NCBI GenBank assembly: GCA_964564285.1 | Contig: CAZMBZ010000115.1 | Coordinates: 1-15,189, forward strand | Direction of reading: 5' to 3' | Source of the DNA: JAUWQU01 sp964564285 | GTDB lineage: Bacteria; Planctomycetota; Phycisphaerae; SM23-33 | Length of the DNA: 15,189 nucleotides | In this document: in pieces, positions 15,177-15,189 of the stretch | Position numbering within the stretch: the stretch's first letter is position 1 | Layout: each line of letters opens with the position of its first letter | Position numbers and translations under genes: made by a program | The notes under the pieces: model-generated | The model's input: the letters and a program-made list of their open reading frames with translations, nothing else | The model's database searches: none | Told to the model about the DNA's origin: nothing

Positions 15177-15189
15177 TGCCGCTTGTCCT

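Noticed and set aside
1..15189. CRISPR array, tRNA or rRNA genes
   Set aside because: No regularly spaced repeats of CRISPR size, no tRNA-like T-loop and acceptor pairing, and no rRNA core sequences were seen on either strand.

Overview
Organism. The window looks like bacterial, GC-rich chromosomal DNA, most likely from a planctomycete (Phycisphaerae-like lineages fit). This is an inference from three things: a giant secreted alpha-2-macroglobulin protein with tetratricopeptide (TPR) arms, transposase remnants whose residues resemble planctomycete insertion sequences, and a short GATTGCCGAT-type tandem motif after a stop codon, a kind of repeat I associate with that phylum. No rRNA, tRNA or other taxonomic marker is present, so the assignment is tentative. 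Layout. (1) Positions 1-188 hold the 3' end of an IS1380-type transposase gene. (2) A promoter-like site leads into a radical SAM gene with an N-terminal cobalamin-binding-like domain (424-1887). (3) About 780 bp without a convincing gene follow (1888-2668). They contain copy A of a decayed dispersed repeat and a perfect 11-bp hairpin. (4) A strong promoter and Shine-Dalgarno site precede a secreted glycoside-hydrolase-like protein (2669-4666) whose DNA is clearly poorer in GC than its neighbours. (5) At 4844-5353 lies the wreck of an integrase-core transposase on the minus strand, with its probable IS end. (6) One 8,046-bp gene (5546-13591) fills more than half of the window. It encodes a 2,681-residue exported alpha-2-macroglobulin-like protein with TPR arms at both ends. 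(7) The right end (13592-15189) is repeat-rich accessory DNA: a second copy of the same IS end, copy B of the dispersed repeat, a frameshifted small membrane protein, a helix-turn-helix fragment of the kind found beside or at the end of serine recombinases, and two hairpins. How it fits together. Only three genes look intact: the radical SAM enzyme, the glycosidase-like protein and the macroglobulin. They are all on the plus strand, but wide gaps of mobile debris separate them, so they do not look like one operon. The glycosidase and macroglobulin are both predicted to be exported; a shared role at the cell envelope is possible but not shown. Two nested pairs of direct repeats frame this cargo: IS ends at 4844 and 13722 around the macroglobulin, and dispersed-repeat copies A and B around both the glycosidase and the macroglobulin. 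The most unusual object is the macroglobulin. The same TPR plus beta-domain unit occurs at its two ends, the thioester motif is absent, and a Ser/Arg/Gly-rich segment sits where a bait region would be.
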